Shown one piece after another: positions 39,641-52,760 of a stretch of 64,000 nucleotides of DNA. Where the stretch lies: NCBI GenBank assembly GCA_963978895.1, contig OZ022244.1:4700853-4764852 (forward strand), given 5' to 3'. Within the stretch, counting starts at the first letter, position 1. Every line of letters starts with the position of its first letter. The notes under the pieces are model-generated. The model had not been told where the DNA came from. It worked only from the letters and a program-made list of their open reading frames with translations, and did no database searches. The stretch is from Erpobdella octoculata. Taxonomy: Eukaryota; Annelida; Clitellata; Hirudinida; Erpobdellidae. Position numbers and translations under genes: made by a program.

Positions 39641-41387
39641 TTCAGTGGCCTTGAAGTTCTTTAGGATGTACGCCACTCTAAATATTGTCAAGTATATTAT
39701 TACTTCTAAAAAATTTGTGTTTGTTTTTCTTTGTTTTTTCAATCAATTAATCAAAATAAACTTATTAGCGTTTTTTGTAGATTCAAAAGCGCTTTTCCAT
39801 AAAATTACTGAATAAAAATAATTTTAAACCATTTAAAAAAGTAAACAGAGAATCGCACAGTAACAAGTTAGAAGGTAAAGAACTCCACTACAACATAAGA
39901 AAATGAACGTTTGGCAAAAATATGATTTATTGTTTGTGAGAAATGGATCTTAAATGAATTCTGTGGAGCCGTTCAATAAATGATTGTTTTGTTTGAATTA
40001 ATTTTTGCTGTTCTTGATTGAGACATCGATAAGTAAATTGAGTAAAAACTGTTGTTCATTTCTGTTGCAAAGTATTACTTGATAAGTTTGTTTTAACTTT
40101 TTCTTTATCGTATTAAAAATAAAAATAATTTTTTTTTTGAGACTTGCTTGAAAAAAATACAATAGTCCTCTTGTTATAAATATTGAAGAAACTTCATTAA
40201 CGCATTTATGTCTGGTATTAAAATCATGAATTTTTTATTATTTTATAAATTTAGAAATGCTTACAATTAATTTTTATTAATGTTAAATCTTACAATGTAC
40301 AATTTTATAACAAACATTTTACAATTGCAATTAACCGTAAGTTGATCTACATTTTTTATATTAAAAATTAAATTCATTATTGTTTACGTTAGACAGTAGC
40401 TGAAACAATTATCATTGTTTACCTAGGTAGACATTTCTTCCAACACTGAATTCAATAAAGAAAAATCAACCCACAAAAACATAATAGCAGATGAAAGCGG
40501 TTAAACTAATCGTTTCCAAAATAACTTTTTGGCACATATCTGATGCAAAAAACCCAAACTCTTTACGGTGTCTAATTTTCGAGTTAGTTTTTTCAACCAG
40601 CTAGCCTGCAAAAGTTTTTTATTTAACTCTCTTTAAAAAACAAGTCTCCACCAATTTGTTACAAATGTCCTTTTTACGCAAGCTTTCTTAGAATTATTTT
40701 TAAACTTAAGTTTATCCCGAAAAAGAAATTAATTAATCTATTATTTCATTTATTGGTTTTATAACCCGTTGAGCATAACAATTTCCAATGATTAAACTGT
40801 AAAATAATGTTGGTGAAGAAAAAACCTGTTTCTCTCGTCTAAGGACATTATCAAACGGTGGAATTCGAGATGGATTTATTTTTTTATAATAGTTTATAGA
40901 TCTTTACACCAGGTGTTTTAAGACTTTAATAGTTGTATTTCCGAAATATCAATGTACTTCGTTTTGAAAACACATTCAGCATGCTCCATCAAAAATGGTC
41001 CGCAAAAATGCAAGATGCAGAGATGTTTCATTCTATGGCGGCAAGAATTGTTTTTACTAAAAATAATTCAATTTATGCTTTGAGAAAATTTAAAAAAAAA
41101 ATTTATATAAAATGTTTATTTGAACCAACATATTTATTCAAAGTGATACGTTTTTTACTTACAAAAATATCGACTGTAACGATTGTATTCACTGCATGAT
41201 GCTTCGTTTGTGATTCTGCTGACTTGGACTTGTAAATCTATAATTAATCAATCGATTAAAATTGCTTTTATGGTCACAGTTGTACGACTCGTCGGTTTTT
41301 TTAAAAACCTAAATGTTTTTTTATTTTGTTTTTTTAAACTAGTTTTTTTTTTATAAATTAGTTATTTTTTTTAGATATTTATTTATA
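39641..41387. other. AT-rich intergenic spacer
   Basis: An 88-codon plus frame at 40933-41199 has no recognisable motif. I see nothing else. Confidence 0.4.
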
Positions 41388-41700
41388 GGGGACGTAAATG
41401 GGAGCGGGGAGCCAAAAATTTAATTTTTTCCCCTAGAGTTTACTATATAATTTTTTAATTTTAACGTTAATCAACCTTGATTTTTTTGCGTGTGTAGACA
41501 ATTTTTAATCTTATTTTAATGCTAGATTTACCAATAATTGCAGAGTAATAAATTGTGTATCAGAGATGGTCCAAAATTTAGCCTATTTCTGTGTCAAAAT
41601 ACAATCAGCAAATTCTTTGAATTTTACCAAATTAGTGGTATTGATAGAATGTTGATTTCCTCACAGCTGTCTATATCAAAGTTATTATTTTTTATTACGA
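41388..41700 (+). repeat. Interspersed repeat shared with 59075-59545
   Basis: GGGGACGTAAAT, GTGTGTAGACAATTT, GCTAGATTTACCAATAA and TTAGTGGTATTGATA occur in the same order at both places. Confidence 0.75.
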
Positions 41701-41940
41701 GCGGGGTAAACCGGCGTTGCCCAAAGTTTTTAAAGGTTTTTCTATCGTTTCCCTATCTCTCTCTTGTCTTTTTTTCTTTTCCTGTTTCCATCTCCATTCA
41801 TTTTTTACACTTTCTCTTTCCAAGAAAACTACAGTCATTTTAAAAAAAACTGGTGTTGTGGCCAAAAAATTATATTCACACTCTGGTAGGGAATGCATCT
41901 TCTCATTCCTCCCTAGATCTGTCCCTGCTTGTACCTACGT
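41700..41940 (-). mobile_element. Helitron remnant
   Basis: CCGGCGTTGCCC followed by TTTTTAAAGGTTTTTCTATCG resembles the inverted Helitron 3' end. The CTAG is lost. Confidence 0.45.
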
Positions 41941-42033
41941 ATCTCTATATAGATATAAAAATTAATGTGTGTCTGTGTGCGGGCATTTGCTTATCACATC
42001 TAAGCCGAAGGAGCAATTTAAACAACAATTAGC

Positions 42034-42240
42034 ATGCACGTAGATAGATTGACCATGGATAAAAAGTTTTTGAAAAGCCACCTGCTCCCCATCAACTATA
42101 AATCTACCAGAGATCATCACCTCAAACTGCGTTCTCAATTAAGTTTATCTGACTTGTCTAAAAAAAAATTTACAAATTGCATCGTTCAAACCTGGAACTT
42201 TTTACTCTCAGAAATTATTTTGTCTAGAACTTATAGCTGA
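42034..42240 (+). pseudogene. Non-LTR retrotransposon C-terminal tail remnant
   Basis: RDHHLKLRSQLSLSDLSKKK followed by FTNCIVQTWNFLLSEI fits the conserved tail after the RT of non-LTR elements (R-H-x-x-KL ... F-x-x-x-x-V-x-x-WN-x-L). A short fragment only. Confidence 0.5.
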
Positions 42241-43444
42241 TTTTCATGCTTAATTTGTTTTTATGATCTGTTGCCTTTCTTATCATACAAATGACAATTA
42301 CAATATCATATATATCATATATGATATTGCTATGTTGTATATATCATTCTGCTATTAAAGTCATGTGTCACTTTCTTTTCTTTGTGTGTTTATGTTATTG
42401 AAGTGTTTATATTGTAAAGTTCACTTTTTTCTTGTCGATCAAATTTCTGTTATTTAAATGTTTTGTTTTCTCACCAACTTCTATGTGTATCATCCGACTA
42501 AATTTTTGTTTACCGAGCGGGTAAGTGGCAATTGTCTTCTCTTCTTGTTTTAGTTCAAGTTTTTGTTTATGTTTGAATAATTTCAATTATGTTGGATGAT
42601 ATTGAATGAAATTTATTGTCTTTTAGTGGTAAATAGTAAATTTATTTTCTCACGCGGCTAGTAACTTTTGTTTTTTTTAGCGATTCTAGTACTAGTGCGT
42701 TAATGAATATCTGCCTAAGACTTTTAAATTTGGAAAAATACTTGAAAAACAAAATTGATAAAAAAAACTAATTTTGTCACTAAGGTACTTTATTATAAAT
42801 AAAGTGTGCTATCTGATTTGTATTGCTATCCGTACCTACAAGTTTATATTACGATAGAGTACAAAGACCGTTAAATCGTGTTTTTAAAAATAACTCTTTC
42901 GGGTTGTGATTGAAACTACCAGATGTACCACGGTGAGACTACCAGATATTAATTCCAGTAGTTGTTAGTGAATTCTTTTAGTACAACATTTTTTTTATCA
43001 ACAATAACCTAATATTGATAAACATATGTGTTCAGAAACAAATCAAACAAGCACTCAACTCAAGGATTTTGATCGAATGTGTTATAATTCTGAACTAATA
43101 ATTAGTGAGTGGTTCTTGATATTTTGGCTTGCTGAATTGTTTGAAGAAGCTGTCGTGTTTCTGCTTTCTTTTTAAATTTCTGTGTTTGCATTGGTTATCT
43201 TGATTTTTGGACTTACCGAACTACTTGAAGTCAGGTAAGAACAAACATTTCAAAAATCGAAACCGCTGAACTTCGGATTTATAATAATATAAATTAATAC
43301 AGAAAAATTGAATTGAAATTAAAAAATAACTCCAGAATAATAATAATAATTATTAATACAGAAAAATTTAATTAAAAGTAATTAATAAGTTAGTTTTTTT
43401 ATCATTTTTTTCAAGTATTTTTCCAAATTAAAAAAAGTGTTTAA
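42241..43444. other. AT-rich sequence upstream of the first carrier gene
   Basis: No element recognised. This should hold the promoter of the gene at 43445. Confidence 0.4.
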
Positions 43445-46400
43445 ATGACTCTGATATACGACTACGTTTCTGGAGCTATTGGAGGCAAGTAAATGCTTTT
43501 TGTATAAACGAAATTAAATAAATTCTACATAGTCGGTTATTTTTAATTGCTATAAAAAATTGAAAACTTAAATAATTGAACCGTTTTTCAATTTATTCAA
43601 TGTTGATTTTTTTTGTTCACGAGTTTTAATGTTCAATGATAAAGCAAAAAAATTAAACGGGCAACAAATGCTTTTAGATTGAAAAAATTCTTTTTTACCG
43701 TTTATGTTTTAATAGAACCGATAAAACAGGTTTTGTTTTGAAGTTTTAATATTTAAACTTGTTTCTTAAAACATAGTAAATTATATTTTAAAAGAAAAAG
43801 ATGAAATAAAAGGTTTTCTCAATTTTTTAAAAATTTTATAGAATGTGCTAATTTTTGGGTTTTCAAAAAAGCTAGGCCAGACCGGGCTTGAAGTCAGGTT
43901 GGGACATGCCTAGCTAAGATTTTGTGGTCAAGTGAACGGATTTTAGGCGGTTTACTTTAGACCCGGCCTGGTCTTGAAATTTTGGCCTATGAAAAGGGCC
44001 GGACCGAATTGCCGACGGCCAGGCCGCAAAAAATCGACCCGTACAGCACGCATGCTGCCTGGCGTCCTGCAGTAGCTTTGCAATTTTGTTAAAAATTACG
44101 TGCTTCTATCACTCTCTGGTTTAACCAGTAAACAATTTTTAAGTGATTTCGTATTTATTAATTTTCAAAGATATTTTTGATTTATTCAGCAGTTAAAATT
44201 TGAGGTTTTTCTCTATTTAATATATCTCTGTTAGATTGTAAGCAACCGAACCATATATGAGGCATCAAACCTGCCACAGTCCAATCCTATATAATAGTTA
44301 AAAAAAACTACTTGCTATTATTTTATCTCAAATATTATTTTTAAATCTTCTATTTTAACTTCACCGCGTTGGCTTGCTTGCTTGCTCGATTGCTTGAGCC
44401 ATGCGTTTTGGCACTTCTGCACTTAAAAAACCTACTTTCAGTCATTAAATCAAATTAGAAATTGGTTTGTTGAATTGTTGTTAAAGACAGTGCATTTATT
44501 TAAATTTTCAGATAAATTGAACAAAGTTTTAATAATATAATAAATAAAATTAACTGAAATTTAAAAAAATGCAATTTTTTCAGAGAAGTAGGCCATCCGT
44601 TTAAGTTCATTAACAAAACAATATTTAAATTTTCAAATAAAAATTGTTTTCATAATGATTCAAAAGTTTCCTCAATTTTCCATCTTTACGTGCTTCACAT
44701 ATCAATTATTTAGACAATGGTGGTCAATTTATTTAGTTTTATAGATTTATTATCATAAAAAATGATTTGAAAAAATTAAAAGGTTTTTCAATTACAAACA
44801 TGAAGGATTTGTAAAAACAAAGTTTTTAACGGTTAACTTGTTTATTATTCAACCAAACAATATGTTTTAGTTTTGTTTTAAAAGTTTTTTTAGTTGTCCT
44901 GAACTGCAATTGTACGAAATAAAGATGAAACTGAAAACTCTGTTTTTCCCGGCTTCTCGCATCATATCCTGTATTGCCATTGTTGTAGCATTTTTAAGAC
45001 CATTCACATCAAGTGACAATGTCAAACAAGGATGCCAAAACAATGACTTATAACATGATAATTTCTAATGACAAATTTGGGTAATCTTACTAGTAGTTAC
45101 TAGTTAAGTATAAAATATAAATAGCAAGATTATCCGGCTTTGGTCTTGTTTTTTAGATTTTTTTCTAGTTTTTCGACCATAGCACGTAAAATGAAAAATC
45201 GAATTTTTATTTTTAACAATTAAAAACATTTTCCTTAATAGAGACAACATACATGCAAAATTTTGTTCTATTTACGCTAGCAGTTCGGATGTGATGAGCA
45301 AAGAAACACACTTACACACACACACACATGCCTTCTATTTATATAGATGTTCATCAAAAATAAGAGAATTGTCATACCAAAAACGTGTATACCAGTGAGT
45401 CAGTGAGATGAAAGTTTTACTTCGAAAAATGTCCATGGTGATTGTTTTAGGGTCTGCTTATTGAAAATGTCTATGATAAGTTTCCAGATGAAAAGAAAAA
45501 TGTTCTAATATTTGAAAATCGGCCTAGCTATGTGCCCAAAACTTTGGTGATGTCAAAAATGTTATTTTTATTTTAAAAGGAGCCTGCGGTCTTCTGATCA
45601 GCCATCCGTTTGATACAATAAAGGTTTGTAATGTGTTTTTGATTATATTTGTTTTTAACAGTTGACTAAATGTTTGTTGTAATGTCCATCGATTCTGATC
45701 ATGTGTTTTGTATGTCTAAGGTTTAGCAAAGAGTGTTAGGTTAGAAGAATGCTCGATAACCTGGTTAGATAATTAAGATGTCGATAACCTGGTTAAATAT
45801 AAATTAAGATGTTGATAACCTTGTAAGAGAATAGTTAAGATCTTGGGGACAGTCGCAAAGATATCTATTTAAGGCGAGAAGTTGATGTCATGCAACTCGG
45901 CCGATGTCTGCGAAGGAAAATCATGAGTTTGACCATCATCCAAAGTAAACACAGATGAAAAATAACGATTGAAGGTATCAGCAATAGCTCCCTGATCTCG
46001 TGTAGTGGTTCCATCTGCTAGCAATATCTCATCAATACCTGTTCGAGAATAGATTTTCCTACCAATATAACGATAGAGGCTTCCAATTTTCTTGCTTTTC
46101 ATTAAATTTAGTTCAACATTGAAATAGAAGCTTCGTATTTCTTTGTAATATTTTTTCATAATTTCATTATAACTTGACCTGTCTTCTTCGAGCCGGTTGA
46201 TTTTCATTTCTTCCACTTTTTAGCTTTTAACTTTTGCATTCTGATAATAAACATGGGATGTTTATATAAATATAAAAAAATATGTGTGTGTGAGAGCATT
46301 CGCTTATCACATCCAAGCCGCAGGAGCAACATTTGGCATGCAGGTAGATTTCATTGATAAGAACATTTTGAAAATTTTGAAAAATCTGTTACTTATTTGA

Positions 46401-49400
46401 TGTTTCATTGACAAAAAAGGAAAAACTAAGCAAAAAACCCGGGCAACACCGGGTAACCCTGTCTGTAATCTATAAAATGGCGGAACAAATGTTGCCCCCT
46501 CGTAGAAAATGCTGAATTTACGTACCTGATTATTAATTAAGATGTTGATAACCTAGTTAGACATTAATTAAAATGTTGATAACCTTGTTGAATATAAATT
46601 AAGATGTTGATAACCTGGTTAGACATTAATTAAAATGTTGATAACCTTGTTGAATATTAATTAAGATTTTGATAACCTTGTTGAATATTAATTAAGATTT
46701 TGATAACCTTGTAAGAGAATAATTAAGATCTTGGGGACAGTCGCAAAGATATCTATGTATTTAAGTGCATACTAACTGATCGATGCTATTGAAATGATTA
46801 ATTTATTTCTATTATAGCAAAAATGAATTATGTTATTTTATCTATTGTGTTAATTTTGTTAAATTTTAATACAACTTGATATATATATATATATAAAGCA
46901 TTCAAACAAAGTGCTGGTAGACGGATTGATAGATAAATTAATAGGCAAACTAATTGACAGTTGAACTGTTACATGAATAAATGAATGAATGTTTTTACTA
47001 TCATACAGGTGACAATACAGATAAAGGAACGAAAAAACATCAATCTGTTCATGTCAATCAAGCAAGTAGCTAAAGGAGGGATGGTTAGTTCTTCATAGGA
47101 GTGGACATGATTTATTTTTTGGCTACCCAACCCAACACTTACTCAACACAACTCAACCCGACTAGTGCCGGATTAAGCCATCGCGGGGCCTGTAGCAAAT
47201 TCTATATAGGGGCCCTTGGACTGTTTTAGGCTAGGTACTTATCGAGTTTATGGTATTAAATGAAACAAAACTGTCACAAACAAACTTTTCTTGATTTAAT
47301 TTGGAGAAATTTATAAATAATGCTGTTGATATCGACTTATCGGAGTAAATCATGTTCAATATTCATTAAAGTAAGGTGATTAAGACGATGTTAGCTCATC
47401 GTGTTCCTCAATTCATTTTTAACACGTTTTAATGTTGAGAAAGATCGTTCACCACTGCAGTTGGTGATCATGAGAGACAAATAAATGCGCAAAGCAATTT
47501 CAACGTTCGGGAAACAAGATCCCAAAGAATTACTTATCAACAGCTTGTAAACCTGCAATTCCAGAGCCCCATGATTCCTGCTGTCAATAATATGGTCAGA
47601 AAACATTGGTGCGCGGGGCTCCCAAATGCGCGGGGCCCGCAGAGTTTGCTACTCTTGCTTCGTGGTTAATCCGGCACTGAGCCCGACCGAATTTCTAACT
47701 CAGCTCACAGTTAAAATTTTATTTCCATGATTACAAAAAAGTTTAAACAAATTTAAACCCAACCCAGCCTACTCCACGCATGTTTAAAAATAATTGGACC
47801 CAACCCAAGCCATGTTCCCCTTTGGTTCTTTGTATTAAAATTATAAATTCTTAATTAGAAGTCACTAGTCTTTGGTTTTATAATGTTTTACTGTGCTTTA
47901 CCCTTGTGGATACATTATAATAAAAATGATCGCTAAATGACATTGGTATTGTAGTTTAGTCAGATAATGATTTTGAACAACGGTTAGCACTTTTAATGAA
48001 AACGGCCTGCTTCTTTTAAAATCAGAAAAGTGTATAAAAAATACCTAAAATAAACACAATGTGCAAATGATTTAGCAATAAAATAACAACAGTAAATCTA
48101 TGTTTAAAAAAAAGTTAAAAAGTCAAATCCAAAAAGCTCTACAATAAATAATACTAATATTTAACTACTAATTAGAATTGTAGAACAGGTAACGCTTCGA
48201 AATCTTCATAAATTTGTTTTCTCTAGAAAAATGGCTTCTATAGAGGTTTGGCCTTTCCACTATGCGTAGCCTCATTTCAATCGTCCATCTTCTTTGGAAC
48301 CTACGGCTTCTGCCTGAGTCTACTCGATCCCGATCTCCGCCAAAGCAAAGTGAAGGAAACTGAGGAGCAACCAAATTACAGGTTAATAGTCTTTGCGGCT
48401 TTTACTGCAGGGTTAATCCAAACCGTACCGATTTGTCCTCCAGATCGAGTGAAGGTAGTTCTTCAATCTCAGCTCGATAATTTAGGTTTGACGGATAATA
48501 AATTTTTGTCCTTTTTATTTCAGCATTAATTGTTGATCAATTCTTATTTATTATTTGTACTTGATTAACTCGTATAACTATAACATTATACTGGTTTAAC
48601 TAGAGGTTCAGTTTAATAAAATTAAAATGAGCAAACAAGTTTTATTTAGCTAAGCAAGCGTTTGGTTTTATTAGCCACTTTTGAAACAAGGTTTTATGCA
48701 TTGGAAAATTAAGAGAAAAAACCTTTAATGCAATATATTTATTGATTCAAATATAATTTAATTTTTCAAACATCTGCTAGAAAAACTCAAGAAAGCCAAG
48801 ATGACCACGGGTTCCGGCTACGGAGTTAAAATTGAGCCAAGATTTTTATCAAAAAATCACGATCTAAACAAAGCATACTTTTACGGGCCAAAAGACGCCA
48901 GCAGATGGTTGTATCACAGTTACGGATGGAGACAAGCTTTCTACAGAGGCTACTCATGTCTGGCTATAAGAGACTCTATTGCCTTTCTGGTCTATATGGT
49001 GTCATATGAGTTCTTAAAAAGAACCACCGCTTCAAAATTAAGGTTCGACAGTTATTTTTCTACAAAATATATTTAATATTCCGCTCCGACCGTTATTTTG
49101 GTAACGCTAATAGTTCTAGTGGTTGCTAAAAACTAAAAACAGCTAACGTTGAGATTAAGACGGCTGACTAGCTACTATCAAGTTTGAAAGTTAATTCACC
49201 TTATTTTTCTTGAATACCAATTCACAACTAGATTCTCAAAAGTTTACCTCTCAAATTTAAACACCTTTGGGTAGCAAGTAAAACAGTAGAAGCTTTAGCC
49301 CAAAAAAGCGTCATAACGCAGCCTCTTTCACTTGTACGCAACAAGACTTCAATCACCAACCTTTCCATTATAAGCCACAAAGTATTTTAACGGCCATTGT

Positions 49401-50156
49401 GATAATTTATAAAAAAAAGTTTCGTATGATGATTTGAATAAAAAGTTAGCTGCACCGAAAATTATTCAGTGGCGTAAAAAAGGTTGGTGCCACCCTTCCC
49501 CCAGTGTGGTTACTTATGGTATCACTCTCTCTTGCTTTCTCCTCCTAAGCTGAATAAAACGAATGAACTTGAATTCATTAAAAAACGTATGACCACGAGG
49601 GAGTTAATAACATTTATGTTAATGGGCAAAACCAACGCTTAAGAATAATTTTATAATAACATTTAGTTGTAGAATTGAAATTTTTAGTGATGTGTGGTCA
49701 CCTCGTGTGGTCCACATTCCCGGCATCGCCTAGTGACACAACTACACCTGTTAAATAGTAATAATTGTTCAACAAAATTTCAAGAAAAACTATATATTAT
49801 AGATTTATAAACATCTAAATTTAATATATGTATTTTTCGTAAATCAAAGAACCAGCAAATCAAGCGAAGTCGTTTCAACCCTGATTTCTGGCGGTCTGGC
49901 TGGGAGTTTCTCGTGGATGGCCATCATGCCATTTGACGTCGTCAAGAACGTCTACCAGTCGGACTTGACGCACGCCAAGTACTCAAACCTCCGGCAGTGC
50001 GCCCGTCATCTGCACGCACTCGGTGGTTTTAAGATCTTTTTCCGGGGAGTTGGAGTAGCATCGTTTCAAGCTCTAATGACAAACGCAGTCATATTTCTGA
50101 CTTACACGCAGAGTCTGCAGACATTTCAGAGTTGGCATTTTTCAAATCAATGTTGA
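43445..50156 (+). CDS. Mitochondrial carrier family protein, SLC25A45/47/48-like, copy A
   Basis: Six exons, 43445-43484, 45580-45623, 47009-47083, 48227-48485, 48781-49042 and 49850-50156, sum to 987 nt (328 residues plus TGA). The three carrier repeats show SHPFDTIKV, CPPDRVKVVLQ and MPFDVVKNVYQSD, matching Px[DE]xx[KR]. FYRG/FFRG follow each, and the C-terminal TNAVIFL resembles the SLC25A45/48 group. The protein should sit in the inner mitochondrial membrane and exchange small metabolites, with the substrate unknown. Start: the ATG at 43445 lies in the same place as in the downstream paralog. Intron 1 has a GC donor (GGAG then GCAAGT). Intron 2 holds a non-LTR remnant, and intron 3 a hAT element. 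It is a tandem duplicate of the gene at 53919-59009, with all exon phases shared. Confidence 0.9.
43485..43490 (+). other. GC-AG intron donor in carrier copy A
   Basis: The exon end GGAG is followed by GCAAGT, the consensus for GC donors. The paralog has GGAG then GTATGG at the same codon and phase. No nearby GT keeps phase with exon 2. Confidence 0.8.
43860..44050. repeat. GGCCxGGC-rich repeat, related to 51670-51800
   Basis: Both places have several GGCCNGGCC/GGCCAGG words in otherwise AT-rich DNA, probably decayed terminal regions of a transposon. Ends are not defined. Confidence 0.4.
45869..46216 (-). pseudogene. Non-LTR retrotransposon ORF2 fragment
   Basis: Minus frame with KKIGSLYRYIGRKI and GAIADTFNRYFSSVFT, the linker between endonuclease and RT of non-LTR elements. 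It lies in intron 2 of carrier copy A. Confidence 0.7.
46245..46530 (+). mobile_element. Short repeat with Helitron-like 3' hairpin, second family
   Basis: TATGTGTGTGTGAGAGCATT, CATTTGGCATGCAGGTAG and the hairpin CCCGGGCAACACCGGG, then CCCTGTCTGTAA. The same order occurs at 62318-62540 and, partly, at 41945-42030. Confidence 0.6.
47163..47679 (-). mobile_element. hAT element, TIR YAGTGCCGGATTAA
   Basis: Inverted ends AGTGCCGGATTAA with GGGGCCC-rich interiors. The flanks are AACCCGAC and AGCCCGAC (7 of 8 identical), a decayed target duplication. It carries a C-terminal transposase fragment. Confidence 0.82.
47391..47606 (-). pseudogene. hAT transposase dimerisation-domain fragment
   Basis: Reads FPNVEIALRIYLSLMITNCS and GERSFSTLKRVKNELRNTM, the conserved C-terminal end of hAT transposases, followed by a stop. 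Confidence 0.88.
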
Positions 50157-51417
50157 TTGTTCCATTGCTTAAATAACTGATTTCTTATAAATTTTGCTTT
50201 TTAACTAGATAACAACAGTTTTTTAATATTTGTTAATGTCTGTTTTTAAATTGTTATGTAACTTGATTTGATTTTGTTTTGACGCACTTTTTAGGCACTG
50301 GATATCATTTCTAAGTTGAATTATTTTTATGGTATTTCTGGGTGCAATAACTGATTGAAAAATAAAATAAATATAAAAACCATTCAATGTAGCACCTAGT
50401 TGGAGGTCTGAGAATTTTACTTTTAATAAATTTGCAATCGCTGTTTATTTTTTAATTTCTAATTAACGTGAGTTTCTAATAAAGAGAAACAGGTTTTTAT
50501 TTTGTATTTTATACTTTAATTATTTATTTTGATGTTTCACCACGTAATCATTTTTTTCAGAAATGTGATTGGTTTAAAATTCACAAAACCAGCAAGATTT
50601 ACCAGAACGTGCCTTGAAAATCTAATAAAACATTTGGGAATTTCCTATCACGTGACGTTTCATTCTATTAAAATTTAACCTTTGGGTTTTAAAGTCTGGT
50701 TTGTTGTAAACAAAATAGTTAAAAATTTAGAAAAAACTCAAGGACATATTTAACAAAACAAAATTATTTTTTAAGCAAAAAAATATTTATATATCCGAAT
50801 TCAAAATTGTTAAGAACTTTCAAAACACATCTTATTCTAAATATAACTTTTTTGATGATCAACTGTGGTTATCCCCTGGTTCTGCAGAAACTCAACACAG
50901 TCTATCTAATTACTGCTAAGAGGAAGTTCCAATTGGAAAACATATATCAGCCGCCGGTTTATATCGTTTTCAGTATTTTCTGAAAGACGCTCAGATTATT
51001 AAAACCTTTTTAAGCGTGATGATATTACAAGTTCTTAAATTAGGTTTTTTGCTAGAACTCAATTGTTATCTCAGAACGTACGCGTTTGCTTTTTCTATTG
51101 CATTTAATTTTTATTAACTATTACTAGAATGTGATACAACCCAGGTTGACACCATAGTCAGCTTTTTTCAACTTACCCGCCAAATGTTCAATGTTCATCT
51201 AATGCATTTATCATTACAACGCATGATGGCTGAAAATGTAAAAAAATACATTTTTTTAAAACCCAGTTTATAAGCGTTCTTCGAAACAATTTTATTTATA
51301 ACTTACTTGTTTCACTTCTGTTTTTTACTGTAGTTATGAAGAGGTTCTCTTTTTCAGAGTCCAACGAAAATAATTTAAAAATGAATAAAAAAAACTAAAT
51401 CAAACTTTTGACGAAAC
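50157..51417. other. 3' flank of carrier copy A and AT-rich spacer
   Basis: AATAAA at 50361 may be the polyA signal. I see nothing else. Confidence 0.45.
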
Positions 51418-51545
51418 TTAAATGTAAACCACCTCAGCAGATGGGAGTGTAGTGGTGCACTATAACCCACCTCAGCAGAAGGGAGTGTAGTGGTGCACCA
51501 TAGCCCACCTCAGCAGAAAGGAGTGTAGTGGTGCACCATAAACAC
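51418..51545. repeat. About 41-bp minisatellite, three units
   Basis: CCACCTCAGCAGANGGGAGT and GTAGTGGTGCAC repeat three times with single-base changes. Confidence 0.9.
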
Positions 51546-52354
51546 ACGCTTAAAAGTATGTTATTGGTAAAAATAAAATGCTGGTAAAATGTAAGAAAAT
51601 ATATTTGTAAAAAAATACATTCTCTAAAAAAATGATATTGTCAATAAGAGTATTACATGGATCAATTTTTTTTGCGGCCTGTCCCTTATTTATGGCCAAA
51701 GTTTCAGAACCGGCCCATTTAAGCCCATTTAACATCTTGAAAAGTACAGAAAATCTTGGCCCGGCCTGTTTAAAAACCTTGAAAGTCACGGCCAGGCTCT
51801 AATGTCAATAAAAATACTGCTAAGACTTGTATTATGCATCTGGTGTGAACTCTATTCACTGACAAGAGTTCACACCAGCACAACCACACGTAGAAAAGCC
51901 CTGACAAAGCTATGTCGTGGTTGGGTAGCAAGAAAAATCAAAGTTTTTCCGACTGTAATCGATTTTTACGTAAACAATTTGTGTAAGACCACACAATCAA
52001 TCCATCAAAAGTTGTTTTTCTCCGGCGTCAAAAACTTATTGTCAAAAAAAATACAACAAACAACTGGTAATTAGCGAAATATTTAACATAAAGACATAAA
52101 CAAACTAGAGCGTTACATAAAACAAAAATTCAAATAATTATTAGGACTTTTTTGCATTTTGTTTATATGTTATTTATATAAATTTTTGTTTTTTTTATTT
52201 TTTAATATCTTTTTTTTATACATTCTCTGTTACTTTAATTTTATATCTTAAGTCGCTTTAGTATAAAAAAAAATATTCCGATAAAAGCTCTTAAGCTTAA
52301 ATTAAATTAACATATTTAGAGTGGTTCAGAAGACTTACGTCTGTGTGACTACAA
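51546..52354. other. Intergenic sequence
   Basis: GGCCxGGC-rich patch at 51670-51800. A 90-codon plus frame at 51802-52074 has no recognisable motif. Confidence 0.4.
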
Positions 52355-52399
52355 CTACAACAAATGCGGCTTTGTCGACTTTTTCTGGTGTTTATCGAC

Positions 52400-52760
52400 T
52401 TTCCAAGTTGAGTCGATAAAGTCACAATTTTCGATAAACCAACAGTTCCCCCTTTCCTCCCCACAACCCCTACAGACGCTGGTGACGCCGGTTAGGTTTG
52501 AACCGCCATCCAATAAACCAACAGGCAAATGCTTTACCTCAATACCACCAGCTCTCTCAAGCTTTATCATTTACTTTCTACCATTAGTTTAATTCAGTAC
52601 TTTTTTAAGGTTAATGAAAAGAGTTATTTAACTCCGCGAGACACTCAACCTGAGAAATGTCTGTAAACTCCTTACTCACGAGAGCTACGAAAGTGACACT
52701 GATGAGATTCAAACCGCCGACCTATAAGCCAAAATTTAATACAATGCACGGCATTAATCA
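52400..52760 (-). repeat. Two tRNA-derived SINE heads in series
   Basis: On minus, 52560-52470 reads GAGAGCTGGTGGTATTGAGG, CGGTTCAAACC and CCGGCGTCACCA, matching the SINE at 39483. A second decayed head at 52740-52640 has GGCGGTTTGAATC and AAGGAGTTTACAG. Confidence 0.6.

Larger units (their letters stand above)
45745..46765. repeat. About 30-bp tandem repeats flanking a non-LTR remnant
   Basis: GTTGATAACCTTGTTGAATA-like units repeat at 45745-45830 and 46540-46715. Each array is followed by the same sequence beginning CTTGGGGACAGTCGCAAAG (45843 and 46730), so one block was duplicated or split by insertion. Confidence 0.8.
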
